A stretch of DNA of 64,000 nucleotides from Bowmanella denitrificans (GCF_039522935.1 NZ_BAAAEI010000023.1:124001-188000); one strand, 5' to 3'. Counted from the first letter of the stretch, positions 34,205 through 43,023 are shown. Numbers and translations: made by a program. Notes: generated from the letters alone by a model not told the origin.

Positions 34205-36526
34205 GAGTTTGTTTGAGACAGAAGACGCCAGCATGACGCCCTGTTGTTCGTTTGACAGCTCTGGATTACGCAGCAGCTTGGTCAGCGTGGCAGCACATGG
34301 AGAATCCATCAGCAGTCCTACCCAGGCATTTCTGCTGCTGTGTTTGGCACTATATAAACACCGGTCTGCCAGCTCGATGGCCTGACTCCAGAGTTGTACA
34401 TTCTGTGTTAGCAAATTGGTAAAGCCAATGGAACATGTGACCTTTAGTGGTTCAGCCTGACCAATATTGAAATTGAAGCTTGCCACCAAATTGCGCAGAC
34501 GCTGGGCATAGTCTGCTGCACTGCTAAGTGACTGACTCTGCACCATGATAAGAAATTCTTCGCCACCCCAGCGAATCAGGTAGTCCGTTTTCCTGAACAC
34601 CGTGCCCAGAAGTTCCGCCATTTGCACTAAAACTAAATCACCTGCTGCATGGCCGAATGTGTCATTAATTTGTTTAAAATGATCAATGTCCATCAGGAAG
34701 AACAGCCAATGGCCTGAAGGGGCCGAACTATTTTGCGGCAAATGTTTGAGCAGATAACGCCGGTTACGCAGGCCGGTTAACTCATCGGTCAGGCTTCTCT
34801 GCTCAACAATCTCATAGGCACTTTTCAATTCCAGGTTTTTACGTTTTAAATCCTCTGTACGCTTTGCCACTTCAGCTACCAGATGACGGGTCAGGCGCGT
34901 TTGGTTCCAACGTCGGTAAAGCATAAAGAACAACAAAAATGCAGCCAGCATAGCAAGCATCATGACATTGCGCTGAGCCTGGCGACTTTGTAATTCAAGC
35001 TTGGCTTTTTCCAGTTCAACGGCTTGCAGCTTTTGCTGCTGGGTAAGCTTAGTAATTTCAAGGTCCTTTTGTGTGGCTTCAAAGCGACTGCGCATCGCGG
35101 CTAATTGCCGATTGTTCTGCTGCTCTGACAACCTTTGTTGTATGCTCATTTGTTCCTGTAGCGCAGTCAGGGCCAATTGAGGTTGCTGCATCGCAGTATA
35201 AGCCTGGGTGCGCATGGCCAGCGCATCGGCCTGATTTTCTTCATCGCTGTGTTGTATGGCCAGATGGTAGAGGCGATCTGCCATGGCCAGTGCTGCCTGA
35301 TATGAGCGGGTCTGCATATGTACCCAAAACAGCTGATTTAACGGACCCGCTAAAGCACTGGTATCACCGGTTTGTTCGGCGATTTCCAACGCCTCTTCGG
35401 CAAGTGCAGAAACTTGTCTGGGCTGGTTTTGTTGCCTGGCCACCTGCGCCAGATTATTGAGTGCCCTGGCAATAGTCACCCGGGCATTTAATTCTCTGGC
35501 CAATCTCAATCCTTGTGTTGAGTAGTCCTGGGCGATTTGCCATTGTTCGAGGCTCAGATGGCTGCTGCCAAGGTTGACCAGAGCCAGGGCTTCGCTTTGT
35601 TTGTCACCCATTTTTTGGGCTAGTGCCAGTGCCTGCTGATAGGTACGGATAGCACCCTGGCTGTCATCAAGCTTTTGCAAAGTGACTGCGATATTGTTCA
35701 GCAATGCCGTTTGCGTATTGCCGTCGCTGAGCTTCTCTGCAATGTCCAGTGCGCTAAGCATTGCCTGCAGCGATTCTTCATAGCGCCCCTGGGTGCCCAA
35801 AAGAATGCCGATAATGTTTTCGGCTTTACCCTGCATTCGTAAGTTTTCGGACTGCATAAATGACCGCTTAGCTAGTTGGACAGAGTTCAGAGCTTGTTCT
35901 ATTTGTCCCTGAAAGAAATCCAGAATGGCATTCTCATATAAGAGTTCTGCTTGCAGGCCAGTGTCAGGTTGCGCAGCTAACAGCTGTTTGGCTTCCAGCA
36001 AATATTGGCGTGCGCTTACATATTCTGCCCGGCTTCGGGCTAACATAGATTTTAATTTCAGGGCGCTTGCCTGATAAGTAATCGAATGCGCACGCTGGGC
36101 CATCTCCCACAGATGCTGAACCATAACATTGGCCTGGTCCAGGTTGTCCAGCAGGTAGTGAATTTCAGCCAACTGGAGGGTCAGGGGCAATTGCAGCGGG
36201 TCATCATTGGTGAGTTGTTCAAGCCATTGTTGTGTTTGCAACAGAGCCTCAGATGGTTGGGAATGTTTGATGCGTTGCAAAGACGCCAAATCACGCACCA
36301 TAGAGTCGTCATTGCTGTTGCTGTTGCTGGCTGCTGGATGTTCGGACAATGCCATGACCTGGCATGCTAGTGTTATATAACATACCAAAATGAACGGCTT
36401 TAAAACCCGGGGGAAGTTAATTTGCTGGGACAACGGCGTAACATCCAAAACCATGAGCCAAGATCTGAGCATAAGTATATCAGTAAAGCCCCCCGCTATA
36501 TCTGTTAAGCCGTCAGTGCCCGCCAT
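34193..36526 (-). CDS. TPR-domain diguanylate cyclase
   Basis: Up to 777 residues. An N-terminal hydrophobic segment (FILVCYITLACQVMA) is likely a signal sequence. Many TPR units follow (~100-480), then a coiled coil (MRSRFEATQKDLEITKLTQQ), a membrane helix (NVMMLAMLAAFLLFFMLY) and a C-terminal GGDEF domain with an intact GGEEF site (RWGGEEFLIMV, near residue 650). The enzyme makes c-di-GMP; the TPR part would sense something in the periplasm. The start is uncertain: the in-frame ATGs at 36526, 36472 and 36454 all lack a clear RBS. It is divergent from the ACP gene. Confidence 0.88.
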   Translation of the reverse strand: MAGTDGLTDIAGGFTDILMLRSWLMVLDVTPLSQQINFPRVLKPFILVCYITLACQVMALSEHPAASNSNSNDDSMVRDLASLQRIKHSQPSEALLQTQQWLEQLTNDDPLQLPLTLQLAEIHYLLDNLDQANVMVQHLWEMAQRAHSITYQASALKLKSMLARSRAEYVSARQYLLEAKQLLAAQPDTGLQAELLYENAILDFFQGQIEQALNSVQLAKRSFMQSENLRMQGKAENIIGILLGTQGRYEESLQAMLSALDIAEKLSDGNTQTALLNNIAVTLQKLDDSQGAIRTYQQALALAQKMGDKQSEALALVNLGSSHLSLEQWQIAQDYSTQGLRLARELNARVTIARALNNLAQVARQQNQPRQVSALAEEALEIAEQTGDTSALAGPLNQLFWVHMQTRSYQAALAMADRLYHLAIQHSDEENQADALAMRTQAYTAMQQPQLALTALQEQMSIQQRLSEQQNNRQLAAMRSRFEATQKDLEITKLTQQQKLQAVELEKAKLELQSRQAQRNVMMLAMLAAFLLFFMLYRRWNQTRLTRHLVAEVAKRTEDLKRKNLELKSAYEIVEQRSLTDELTGLRNRRYLLKHLPQNSSAPSGHWLFFLMDIDHFKQINDTFGHAAGDLVLVQMAELLGTVFRKTDYLIRWGGEEFLIMVQSQSLSSAADYAQRLRNLVASFNFNIGQAEPLKVTCSIGFTNLLTQNVQLWSQAIELADRCLYSAKHSSRNAWVGLLMDSPCAATLTKLLRNPELSNEQQGVMLASSVSNKLLWH

Positions 36527-36647
36527 TTTGGTTCTACCTTCAACAGTACAATTTCCAACACTTGGCTACACAACCTGACAGTTTTACTACGGATCTATAT
36601 CGGTCCCGCCTCTATCATGCCACTAGTTTCAATTCAGGAATCAGACA

Positions 36648-36896
36648 ATGGAAGTTCAACAAAGGTTGGCAGAGATACTAGGTGAAATATTGGCCAGGCC
36701 CGCACAAGATTTTCAGGCCGACACCCTGTTGCTGGGGGCTATAGCAGAATTTGATTCGATGGCCTTGATGATGCTTATCACTGAGTTAGAGCTGCGATTT
36801 GATGTGGATTTGCAAGATGCAGATTTTGATGCTGAGACCTTCAGTGACATGGCAAATCTGAGCGAATTCATCCAAAAGAGTATCGAGTATGCCTAG
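36648..36896 (+). CDS. Acyl carrier protein, specialised
   Basis: 82 residues, acidic and helical. The phosphopantetheine site is the Ser in AEFDSMALMMLI (usually DSL in AcpP). AGGA lies before the ATG. It overlaps the next gene by eight bases. It is not the housekeeping AcpP (no fabF/fabG neighbours), so it is probably a dedicated carrier for the acyltransferase encoded next. Confidence 0.85.
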   Translation: MEVQQRLAEILGEILARPAQDFQADTLLLGAIAEFDSMALMMLITELELRFDVDLQDADFDAETFSDMANLSEFIQKSIEYA

Positions 36897-37731
36897 GCCG
36901 AAACATAAGCTTCGACATCGCCTGGCGCTTTGCTTGATGAAGTATCTGGCGCGTATTCCGGCTGCGCGCCGGCCTTTGCTGGCTGGCATGCTGGCCAGAA
37001 TCATTCTGCGGCTGTCCAGCCGCACGCGCAAACGCGCGATAAACAATCTCGCTCTGGCTTTACCTTCGTTGTCTGATCAGCAGCGGCGGACTATGGTCCG
37101 GCAATCTTACACTGGCATTATTCAGGGCTTGCTGGATTGTTTAAACCTGGCAGAACTGGAGATGGATATACATTGTGACGAGCAGGCTGCCCAGTATCTC
37201 GCTTCAGGCAAGGGGCTTTGCGTAGTAACGCTGCATACCTGCTGTTACGAGTTGGTTCCGCTGGCATTGCAGCGACTCACTGGTCGTTCAACCACATTGT
37301 CGCATCTGCCCAATTTTATCGACCCAAAGCACAATCCCTATCAAAAAGCCGGGATTGGCTATGTGGAAAAAAAGCAGCCCGGGGCTTTTGTTAAGCTGTT
37401 AAATCAGGTTAAACAAGGCGCGGTCGTGACCTTACATGCCGACCTGTATGCGGAAGATATCAATGTACATTTTTTTGGCCGGGAAACCAGAGCGCCGGCT
37501 GGTGCGGCCATGCTAAGCGCTTTTGCTGGCACGCCATTACTGCTGGCCTGGGGAGTGAAAACACAAGAGGGCCGCTATCAGGTGTTTATTGAACCTTTTA
37601 TGCATCAGCCCGTTGAGCGTAATAAAACGGCTTTTGAGTTGGTCACCCGTAAACTGTATGAACGCTTTGAACAAATTATTCTCAGCTACCCTGAACAGTG
37701 GTACTGGTCGTTTAATCGCTGGCGCACCTAG
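36889..37731 (+). CDS. LpxL/HtrB-type lysophospholipid acyltransferase
   Basis: 280 residues. The H-x4-E catalytic motif of the family is HTCCYE, within VVTLHTCCYELVPLAL. Other family features include ARRAINN-like KRAINNLALALP, GAVVTLHADLYAED, and the terminal WYWSFNRWR. Members transfer fatty acyl groups from ACP to lipid A or other acceptors at the inner membrane. There is no strong N-terminal membrane helix, only an amphipathic basic region. The overlapping ACP gene suggests that this ACP is its donor. The acceptor is unknown; aryl-polyene and similar lipid clusters use such pairs, but no such cluster is present here. Confidence 0.85.
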   Translation: MPRPKHKLRHRLALCLMKYLARIPAARRPLLAGMLARIILRLSSRTRKRAINNLALALPSLSDQQRRTMVRQSYTGIIQGLLDCLNLAELEMDIHCDEQAAQYLASGKGLCVVTLHTCCYELVPLALQRLTGRSTTLSHLPNFIDPKHNPYQKAGIGYVEKKQPGAFVKLLNQVKQGAVVTLHADLYAEDINVHFFGRETRAPAGAAMLSAFAGTPLLLAWGVKTQEGRYQVFIEPFMHQPVERNKTAFELVTRKLYERFEQIILSYPEQWYWSFNRWRT

Positions 37732-37745
37732 TCCAGCTCTGCAGG

Positions 37746-38432
37746 TCACCACTGCAACTGCTGGCGGCGACGAAACAAACCACCTGTGGGGCCATCATCC
37801 GGTAACTGAGCCAGCCATACCGGCGTGTCTGCACCCTGCTGGGCAGACAGCGGGGCATGTTGGCCCCCCATATCGGTGCGTACCCAGCCCGGACAAGCGG
37901 CATTGACTTTAACTTTGTCGCCCAACGTTCTGGCCATGCACACTGTCATGGCATTCAGGGCGGCTTTACTGATAGCGTATGCCGCAGGCCCATTTAAACC
38001 CTCATAGAAGGTGCCCCAGCCTGAGGTCAGATTAACGATCCGCCCCCAGCCTCTTTGCTGCATACTCTTACCCAGTATCCGGGCTAGCAGGAAGGGCCCA
38101 ATAGTGTTTACCTGCAGTGACATTTCCAATTCGTGCCGCTCGGTATTCAAGGCATCCTGATTAAATAAAATGCCAGCGTTATTAACCAATATATCTATGG
38201 GGCCTAATACCTGGGAAATGGCCTGGACACGCTGCTCCGGTTTGTTCAGCAGGTCCAGCTCTACGCCAACAGTCCCCTGACCAATGGTGCGCGCGGCTTT
38301 TTCTGCCGAGTCTTCTGTTCTTGCAGCAATCAAGACTTTGATATTGCCGGCATTTGCTAATGCTTTAGCTATTTCAAAACCTATGCCCCGATTGGCACCG
38401 GTCACAAGTGCGGTTCTGGTTGGCTGAGTCAT
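37746..38432 (-). CDS. Short-chain dehydrogenase/reductase
   Basis: 228 residues. SDR motifs: TGANRGIG near the N-terminus, NNAG (ILVNNAGIL), the catalytic Ser region VNLTSGWGT and Y-x3-K (AAYAISKAAL). PGWVRTDMGG is typical of carbonyl-reductase-like SDRs. NAD(P)H-dependent, cytoplasmic; substrate unknown. It converges with the acyltransferase gene 14 bases away. No strong RBS. Confidence 0.9.
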   Translation of the reverse strand: MTQPTRTALVTGANRGIGFEIAKALANAGNIKVLIAARTEDSAEKAARTIGQGTVGVELDLLNKPEQRVQAISQVLGPIDILVNNAGILFNQDALNTERHELEMSLQVNTIGPFLLARILGKSMQQRGWGRIVNLTSGWGTFYEGLNGPAAYAISKAALNAMTVCMARTLGDKVKVNAACPGWVRTDMGGQHAPLSAQQGADTPVWLAQLPDDGPTGGLFRRRQQLQW

Positions 38433-38507
38433 AATTTGCAGAGATAGTGCGGTCTAGATCAGTTCGTTCTAGTTTAGCTGCTAGAAGGCAGTGAGGCTCA
38501 GTAATAT

Positions 38508-38536
38508 AAAAGGCCCATCCGGACGAATGGGCCTTT
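38508..38536 (-). terminator. Terminator of the BON-domain gene
   Basis: On the minus strand, AAAGGCCCAT pairs with ATGGGCCTTT across an eight-base loop and is followed by a T-rich stretch. It lies 14 bases past the BON gene stop. Confidence 0.75.
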
Positions 38537-38549
38537 AAGCGTGGTGATG

Positions 38550-39092
38550 TTAAGATTTTTCAACCACTTCCAGTTTATCCACTACCTTCTTCACATCACT
38601 AGTGTTTTTGGCAATAGTGATCGCCAGATCGCGTTCGGCATCGCTGGCCACTGTGCCTTCTAGCGTCACTACGCCTTGCTTGGCATCCACATTAATATCT
38701 GTACCTGTTACCTCGGATTCAATCAGTAGCCTGGTCTTCACCACTGCTACTACTTTGGAATCCGTCAGGGTTTGCGCCATTTCGCTGGGCTTGTCTTTGG
38801 ACATCACTTCCAGTCTGTTATCGACTTTGTTCACGCCGTCCAGACTTTCAATCAGCTCACTGGCCAGGGATTTATCGACCTCGCTGTCCACTTTACCTGT
38901 CAGCACAACCACACCATCTTTCACATCCGTATTGATGTCGAAGGAATTCAGGTTGGTGTTGAGCAGTAAAGTGGTTTCAGCCTTACCGTCAATCCAGGCA
39001 TCCTTGGCACCTTTTTCCCAGTTATTTTCGCCCGCTATGGCTACAGGGGCTGCAAGCATTGTCAGGGTCATCAGGGTTGTTGTGAGTTTCAT
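38550..39092 (-). CDS. Exported BON-domain protein (OsmY-like)
   Basis: 180 residues from the second of two adjacent ATGs (39092), with AAGGAG six bases before it. A signal peptide (LTMLAAPVAIA) is followed by two BON domains: FDINTDVKDGVVVLTGKVDS.. and TDINVDAKQGVVTLEGTVAS.. Each has the beta-alpha-beta pattern of OsmY. These periplasmic proteins bind membranes or phospholipids and usually respond to osmotic or envelope stress. The frame is open further upstream, but only this start gives an RBS and a signal peptide. Confidence 0.9.
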   Translation of the reverse strand: MKLTTTLMTLTMLAAPVAIAGENNWEKGAKDAWIDGKAETTLLLNTNLNSFDINTDVKDGVVVLTGKVDSEVDKSLASELIESLDGVNKVDNRLEVMSKDKPSEMAQTLTDSKVVAVVKTRLLIESEVTGTDINVDAKQGVVTLEGTVASDAERDLAITIAKNTSDVKKVVDKLEVVEKS

Positions 39093-39394
39093 CATCGTCT
39101 CCTTTGACTTGGTCATTGAACTCATGATGACTGTAGCGAGAATGATGCCACTTTTTAAGATGTTGATATTTAAGGGATATTTGTTTTCCCCCGATATGAG
39201 ATGTTGCCATAAGGTGACAGTTTTTATTGCAATCTGAGATTTAGCAGTGGGACAGCCACCGGCTTTACACGGCATAAAGTCATCCTTTCGGATACCTTAC
39301 ATGCGGGGCTGTTGGCTTGTAACTCAGTGTATTAGTTGAGGGGTATGCAGGGACGTTTGTTCTGTCCCCATAACCCGACAGTTCTTGTTCTGTG

Positions 39395-41008
39395 TCAGTT
39401 TAGCGGGGCTAACACCCGCAGCGAGCCAGGTTGAATGCGAATATCCAGCGGTAGATCGTCAAACACTTCACCATCTATGACGTAGCTGTCTAACTGCGGC
39501 GAGTTGATGCGAACTCTTGTGGCCTGCTGGTGGCGGATGTTCTCACTTGGCGGCGCTAATCCGGCCACGGCCAGTTCAGTCAGACTTAATAAATGGCGCG
39601 ACGAGGTATCACTCGGTGTTAGCCAGGTAACATCCAAGATGCCATCAGCCAAATCCGGCTCACCATTACCTAGTGCCAATAGGGTTGTCAAAGGTGCCGC
39701 GTTAGCCACTACCATGCTGTGGGTGTGGATAATACAAGGGGGGTCTTCGTCGAATTGCACCTCTAATTCCAGTTGTTGGTTATTCTCTATGGCACGCCAC
39801 AAGCCAAGCAGGTAGGCCATTTGTCCAAGCTGGTTTTTTTCTTCACGACTGGCCGCTTCAATCATTTGTTGCTCAAAACCTACCGCGCTGAGTAGCAGCA
39901 TCAACTTGTTATTACACCAGGCCGTGTCAATTTGCCTGCTTTCCCCGGCTAATATCACCTCACAGGCTGTGTCGATGGGAAGCAACTTACTGCGTATACC
40001 GCATAAGGCTTGTGCCAGCGCATTGGCGGTACCAAGGGGAATAATGCCCAACTGCACAGGTTTATTGAGCAAGGCTGAGGCCACTTCGGTGATGGTGCCA
40101 TCGCCGCCGCAGGCAATAATGATGTCAGCGCCTTGCTCAATGGCCTGTTCTGCCAGTTGTTGTCCATCTTCATCCAAACTGGTAAGGGCAATTTTTATGT
40201 CCAGTCGCTGGCCCAAAATGTGTTTTATTTGTTCCTGGCACTCCTGCCATTTTCCCCCTCCTGCTACCGGGTTGGCGATAATCCAGGTTTGCATGTTGAG
40301 TCTCAGCTTGCCTTCACGATGCAGGAACTCAAGCTGTTTAAACTGCCATCGGTTTAAACGGGCGGTCTGGCGTATGGCGCGAATATTTTCAAGCACGTCT
40401 TGTGCACTGCTGTCAGGTTGTTGGGCTAGCAAATAAGCTGCTACAACCAGCACCGACCGGCCCCGGCCCAGGGCACAATGCACTAATACTTTACGGCCTT
40501 GTTTATGCTGATGTTGCAGCCAGTGTAATGCGTGATTTAACTGCGCCACATTAGGTGAACTGTGATCCAGCACCGGAATATTCAGATAGGCGATATTCTC
40601 TCCTTGCAGCGACCAATCAAGCGCATCGAACTCCGCCGTCACGTCCAGCACTGCAGCAATGTTTTCGTTCTTAATGGTTTCTACATCCGCAGTAAATAAG
40701 CGACAGCCCAGATAAAGATTGTCTGTAATTTTTTGAATGGCCGGGACTTTGTCGTGCTTTCTCGCCCAACTGTTATACAGGGTGACGCCTACCAGAAAGG
40801 GAATAAACAGCCAACGGATCACGAGGGGGATGCGGCCATCTTCGCGTTTTCGGAACAGCTCGGCGAAATTAAATAAGTAGGCCAGACTGACTGCCAGCAG
40901 AGACAGGCACAGCCATGCAAGCAGCAAGGTAACTACGAGATGCGGGCTAAACAGCAGGGCAATAAAACTGGCTAAACCACCAGCCAGATAATAAAAGGCA
41001 ACAGGCAT
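39395..41008 (-). CDS. Fusion of dual-specificity phosphatase and diacylglycerol-kinase-like lipid kinase
   Basis: 537 residues from ATG 41008 (AGGGAG five bases upstream; a TTG 24 bases earlier is rejected). Residues 1-80 hold two or three membrane helices. A cysteine phosphatase domain (~95-230) has the P-loop H177-C178-x5-R184 (VHCALGRGRS) and a general-acid candidate D148 in VLDHSSP. A C-terminal DAGK/sphingosine-kinase catalytic domain (~240-535) has IANPVAGGG and GGDGT (301-305) plus GTANALAQAL. It could dephosphorylate one lipid or protein and phosphorylate another at the inner membrane. It has no obvious operon partner. Confidence 0.88.
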   Translation of the reverse strand: MPVAFYYLAGGLASFIALLFSPHLVVTLLLAWLCLSLLAVSLAYLFNFAELFRKREDGRIPLVIRWLFIPFLVGVTLYNSWARKHDKVPAIQKITDNLYLGCRLFTADVETIKNENIAAVLDVTAEFDALDWSLQGENIAYLNIPVLDHSSPNVAQLNHALHWLQHQHKQGRKVLVHCALGRGRSVLVVAAYLLAQQPDSSAQDVLENIRAIRQTARLNRWQFKQLEFLHREGKLRLNMQTWIIANPVAGGGKWQECQEQIKHILGQRLDIKIALTSLDEDGQQLAEQAIEQGADIIIACGGDGTITEVASALLNKPVQLGIIPLGTANALAQALCGIRSKLLPIDTACEVILAGESRQIDTAWCNNKLMLLLSAVGFEQQMIEAASREEKNQLGQMAYLLGLWRAIENNQQLELEVQFDEDPPCIIHTHSMVVANAAPLTTLLALGNGEPDLADGILDVTWLTPSDTSSRHLLSLTELAVAGLAPPSENIRHQQATRVRINSPQLDSYVIDGEVFDDLPLDIRIQPGSLRVLAPLN

Positions 41009-41115
41009 AGGTTCTCCCTGAACGTTCACCAATGGTTTTTGCTAGGCCAGTTTATCACTTAAAAGAATAGATTCTATGCCGATCCAGTTTCTGCTACGCA
41101 AGGATTGCCCAGCAC

Positions 41116-41140
41116 AAAAAAAGGGGGCATTAGGCCCCCC
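41116..41140 (-). terminator. Intrinsic terminator of the small lipoprotein gene
   Basis: On the minus strand, GGGGGGC-CTAAT-GCCCCC is followed by seven T. Confidence 0.9.
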
Positions 41141-41152
41141 ACCGGATAGGAA

Positions 41153-41464
41153 TTAGCAGTCCTTGTCTTTAAACTCTGCTTTTTCCTTGGCTTTTTCACA
41201 GAGCTCTTTCATTTTATCGCTGGCGGTATCCGCCGCATCTTCAAGCTTATCGCCGGTTTTTTCGGCGGCATCCTCCAGTTTGTCGCCTGCGTCACGCATG
41301 GCACCCTTGGTTTTGTCCATGGCATCTTCTAACTTGTCGCCAGCTTGCTCCATGGTTTCGTCCACTTTTTCACCAGCTTGTTCTGCTTTGCCACCGTTGT
41401 CGCAGGCGGTCAGACCCAAGGTCGCCACGAATAAAGCAATGGTCAGGGTTTTGTTGTTTGTCAT
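41153..41464 (-). CDS. Small lipoprotein with DKLEDA-type repeats
   Basis: 103 residues. A lipoprotein signal has lipobox LTAC with the cysteine near residue 21. The mature part is a run of 11-residue-like amphipathic repeats (GDKLEDAMDKTKGAM, GDKLEDAAEKTGDKLEDAA), like LEA or YtxH-type stress proteins, and ends KDKDC. Probably membrane-anchored in the periplasm, with a helical rod shape. The function is unknown; the BON and DUF1328 genes close by suggest an envelope-stress role. Confidence 0.78.
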   Translation of the reverse strand: MTNNKTLTIALFVATLGLTACDNGGKAEQAGEKVDETMEQAGDKLEDAMDKTKGAMRDAGDKLEDAAEKTGDKLEDAADTASDKMKELCEKAKEKAEFKDKDC

Positions 41465-41490
41465 AATCTACTCCTTTTGTGAAACCGAAA

Positions 41491-41667
41491 TTAAAGTTTA
41501 GGGCGTTTGCCTCTTAGTGCACCTGCCACCAGGGAAATCAGCAGCAGCACCACAAAGATAAAAAAGATAACCTTCGCTACCCCGGCGGCTGCGCCGGCTA
41601 TACCACCGAAGCCAAGTAATGCAGCAACAATGGCGATAATAAAAAAAGTCAGTGCCCAGCCTAACAT
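41491..41667 (-). CDS. DUF1328 small membrane protein
   Basis: 58 residues from ATG 41667, preceded by AGGAGG; the open frame continues upstream but homologues start at MLGWAL. The sequence MLGWALTFFIIAIVAALLGF and the following glycine/alanine-rich helix match the DUF1328 family of two-helix inner-membrane proteins, often stress-induced. It is followed by the repeat lipoprotein gene on the same strand 26 bases later, probably as one transcript. Confidence 0.88.
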   Translation of the reverse strand: MLGWALTFFIIAIVAALLGFGGIAGAAAGVAKVIFFIFVVLLLISLVAGALRGKRPKL

Positions 41668-41845
41668 TGGTCCTCCTGTTGTGACGGCTGGCGTTGCTTT
41701 GTGTATACCAGCCAATGAATCGCAAATTCAACTAAGCCAAAAGCATGCCAAGCTGTTTTATTTCGTCCATTCAGCCTGACTCAACAGCCAGGAAATATAG
41801 CAATGAAGTGGCGCAGACCTTGGCTGGCAAAACCCGGTCTGGGAC

Positions 41846-42322
41846 TCAGTCAGGATCGATCAACCTTGCCCCGGAGCCTTGTTCTGACAGGCTGTCACCG
41901 GGATTTCTGAGGCGACAGTTCTGCAGCGATAAACAACCGCAACCAATGCAACTACTGAGGTTGTCGCGTAACTTGGTCAGTGTCTCAATTCGGTGATTCA
42001 GATCCTGTAGCCAGGCCTGAGACATTCTGGCCCAGTCCCCTGAATTGGGTGCTCGATTGTCGGGTAAAGACGACAGTGCGTTAGCTATCTCAGCCAGTGG
42101 CACTCCGACTTGTTGGGCAGACTTGATCACTGCGATACGGCGTAGCACATCCCTGTGGTATCGGCGCTGATTACCCTGGTTGCGCCAGCTTTTAATCAAC
42201 CCTTTTTGTTCGTAAAAGTGCAGCGCCGACACTGCCACACCACTGCGTTTGGCCACCTGGCCGACCGTCAGAGGCTGCGTCACATCCTTACAGGCTTTAC
42301 CCCCTTGCCGATTTTTTTTCAT
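41846..42322 (-). CDS. soxR: Redox-sensing transcription activator SoxR
   Basis: 158 residues from ATG 42322; the longer frame to 42388 runs over the SoxR operator and is rejected. MerR-type helix-turn-helix (TVGQVAKRSGVAVSALHFYEQKGLI), a dimerisation helix, and the [2Fe-2S] cysteine motif CIGCGCLSLQNC. SoxR is oxidised by redox-cycling compounds and then activates a promoter with a 19-base spacer. A SoxR box lies in the divergent region, pointing at the flavin-reductase gene. Confidence 0.95.
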   Translation of the reverse strand: MKKNRQGGKACKDVTQPLTVGQVAKRSGVAVSALHFYEQKGLIKSWRNQGNQRRYHRDVLRRIAVIKSAQQVGVPLAEIANALSSLPDNRAPNSGDWARMSQAWLQDLNHRIETLTKLRDNLSSCIGCGCLSLQNCRLRNPGDSLSEQGSGARLIDPD

Positions 42323-42330
42323 CTTAGCTA

Positions 42331-42361
42331 TTGACCTTAACTTTACTTGAGGTTTTAGCCT
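42331..42361 (+). promoter_or_regulatory. SoxR-controlled promoter with SoxR box
   Basis: CCTTAACTTTACTTGAGG (42335-42352) matches the classic E. coli soxS box CCTCAAGTTAACTTGAGG at 15 of 18 positions. It lies between a -35 TTGACC (42331-42336) and a -10 TAGCCT (42356-42361). The spacer is 19 bases, the lengthened spacer typical of MerR-family targets. Confidence 0.85.
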
Positions 42362-42414
42362 ATGCCACAAGCACTGATAAGTAAACAACCCACTTCTGAC
42401 TAATGGAGAGCACC

Positions 42415-43023
42415 ATGCCGGATAAACTGAATATTGCTGTGATTATGGGTAGTACCCGTGAAGGACGCCTATGTGAAGTGGTTACCAATTGGGTGACCAC
42501 TGAACTGGCCAAGCTGGATGAGTTGAATCTGACTGTAATCGACCCGTTGGACCTAACTAGCACCGCACCTCTGGATAATCTGGTGCTGGATGGCATTCGC
42601 GCTGAGCTGGGCGCGGCGGATGCCTTTATTGTTGTGACGCCGGAGTATAATCATAGTTTTCCAGCCCCCTTAAAGGCGTTAATCGATGCGGTAAATAATG
42701 AATGGCACACCAAACCGGTGGGCTTTGTCAGTTATGGCGGGGTCTCGGGAGGACTGCGGGCAGTAGAGCAATTACGTCAGGTATTTGTTGAGCTGCAAAG
42801 CGCCAGCGTGCGTGAATCGGTGAGCTTTATAAATGCCTGGGAGCAGTTTGATGACAACGGCAGCTTAAAAGAGCAGGACAGACCCAGACGCACCTTAATG
42901 CGTATGCTGGAACAACTTAATTGGTGGGGCAGGGCGCTAAAGCAGGCCAGGCTGGAAGATGTGCGGAAGCGCCAGTTATCGCATAAAGGGGCAGCGCTGC
43001 GGCTGGCTTGTCAGGTAGGCTGA
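42415..43023 (+). CDS. NADPH-dependent FMN reductase family protein, SoxR target
   Basis: 202 residues from ATG 42415, with GGAG six bases upstream; an ATG at 42403 overlaps that RBS and is rejected. Flavodoxin-like fold: phosphate loop MGSTREGRLCEVV and TPEYNHSFPAPLKALIDAV, then FVSYGGVSGGLRAVEQLR, the signature of the FMN_red family. It probably reduces flavin or quinones with NAD(P)H. Placement under a SoxR-type promoter suggests defence against redox-cycling agents. Confidence 0.9.
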   Translation: MPDKLNIAVIMGSTREGRLCEVVTNWVTTELAKLDELNLTVIDPLDLTSTAPLDNLVLDGIRAELGAADAFIVVTPEYNHSFPAPLKALIDAVNNEWHTKPVGFVSYGGVSGGLRAVEQLRQVFVELQSASVRESVSFINAWEQFDDNGSLKEQDRPRRTLMRMLEQLNWWGRALKQARLEDVRKRQLSHKGAALRLACQVG

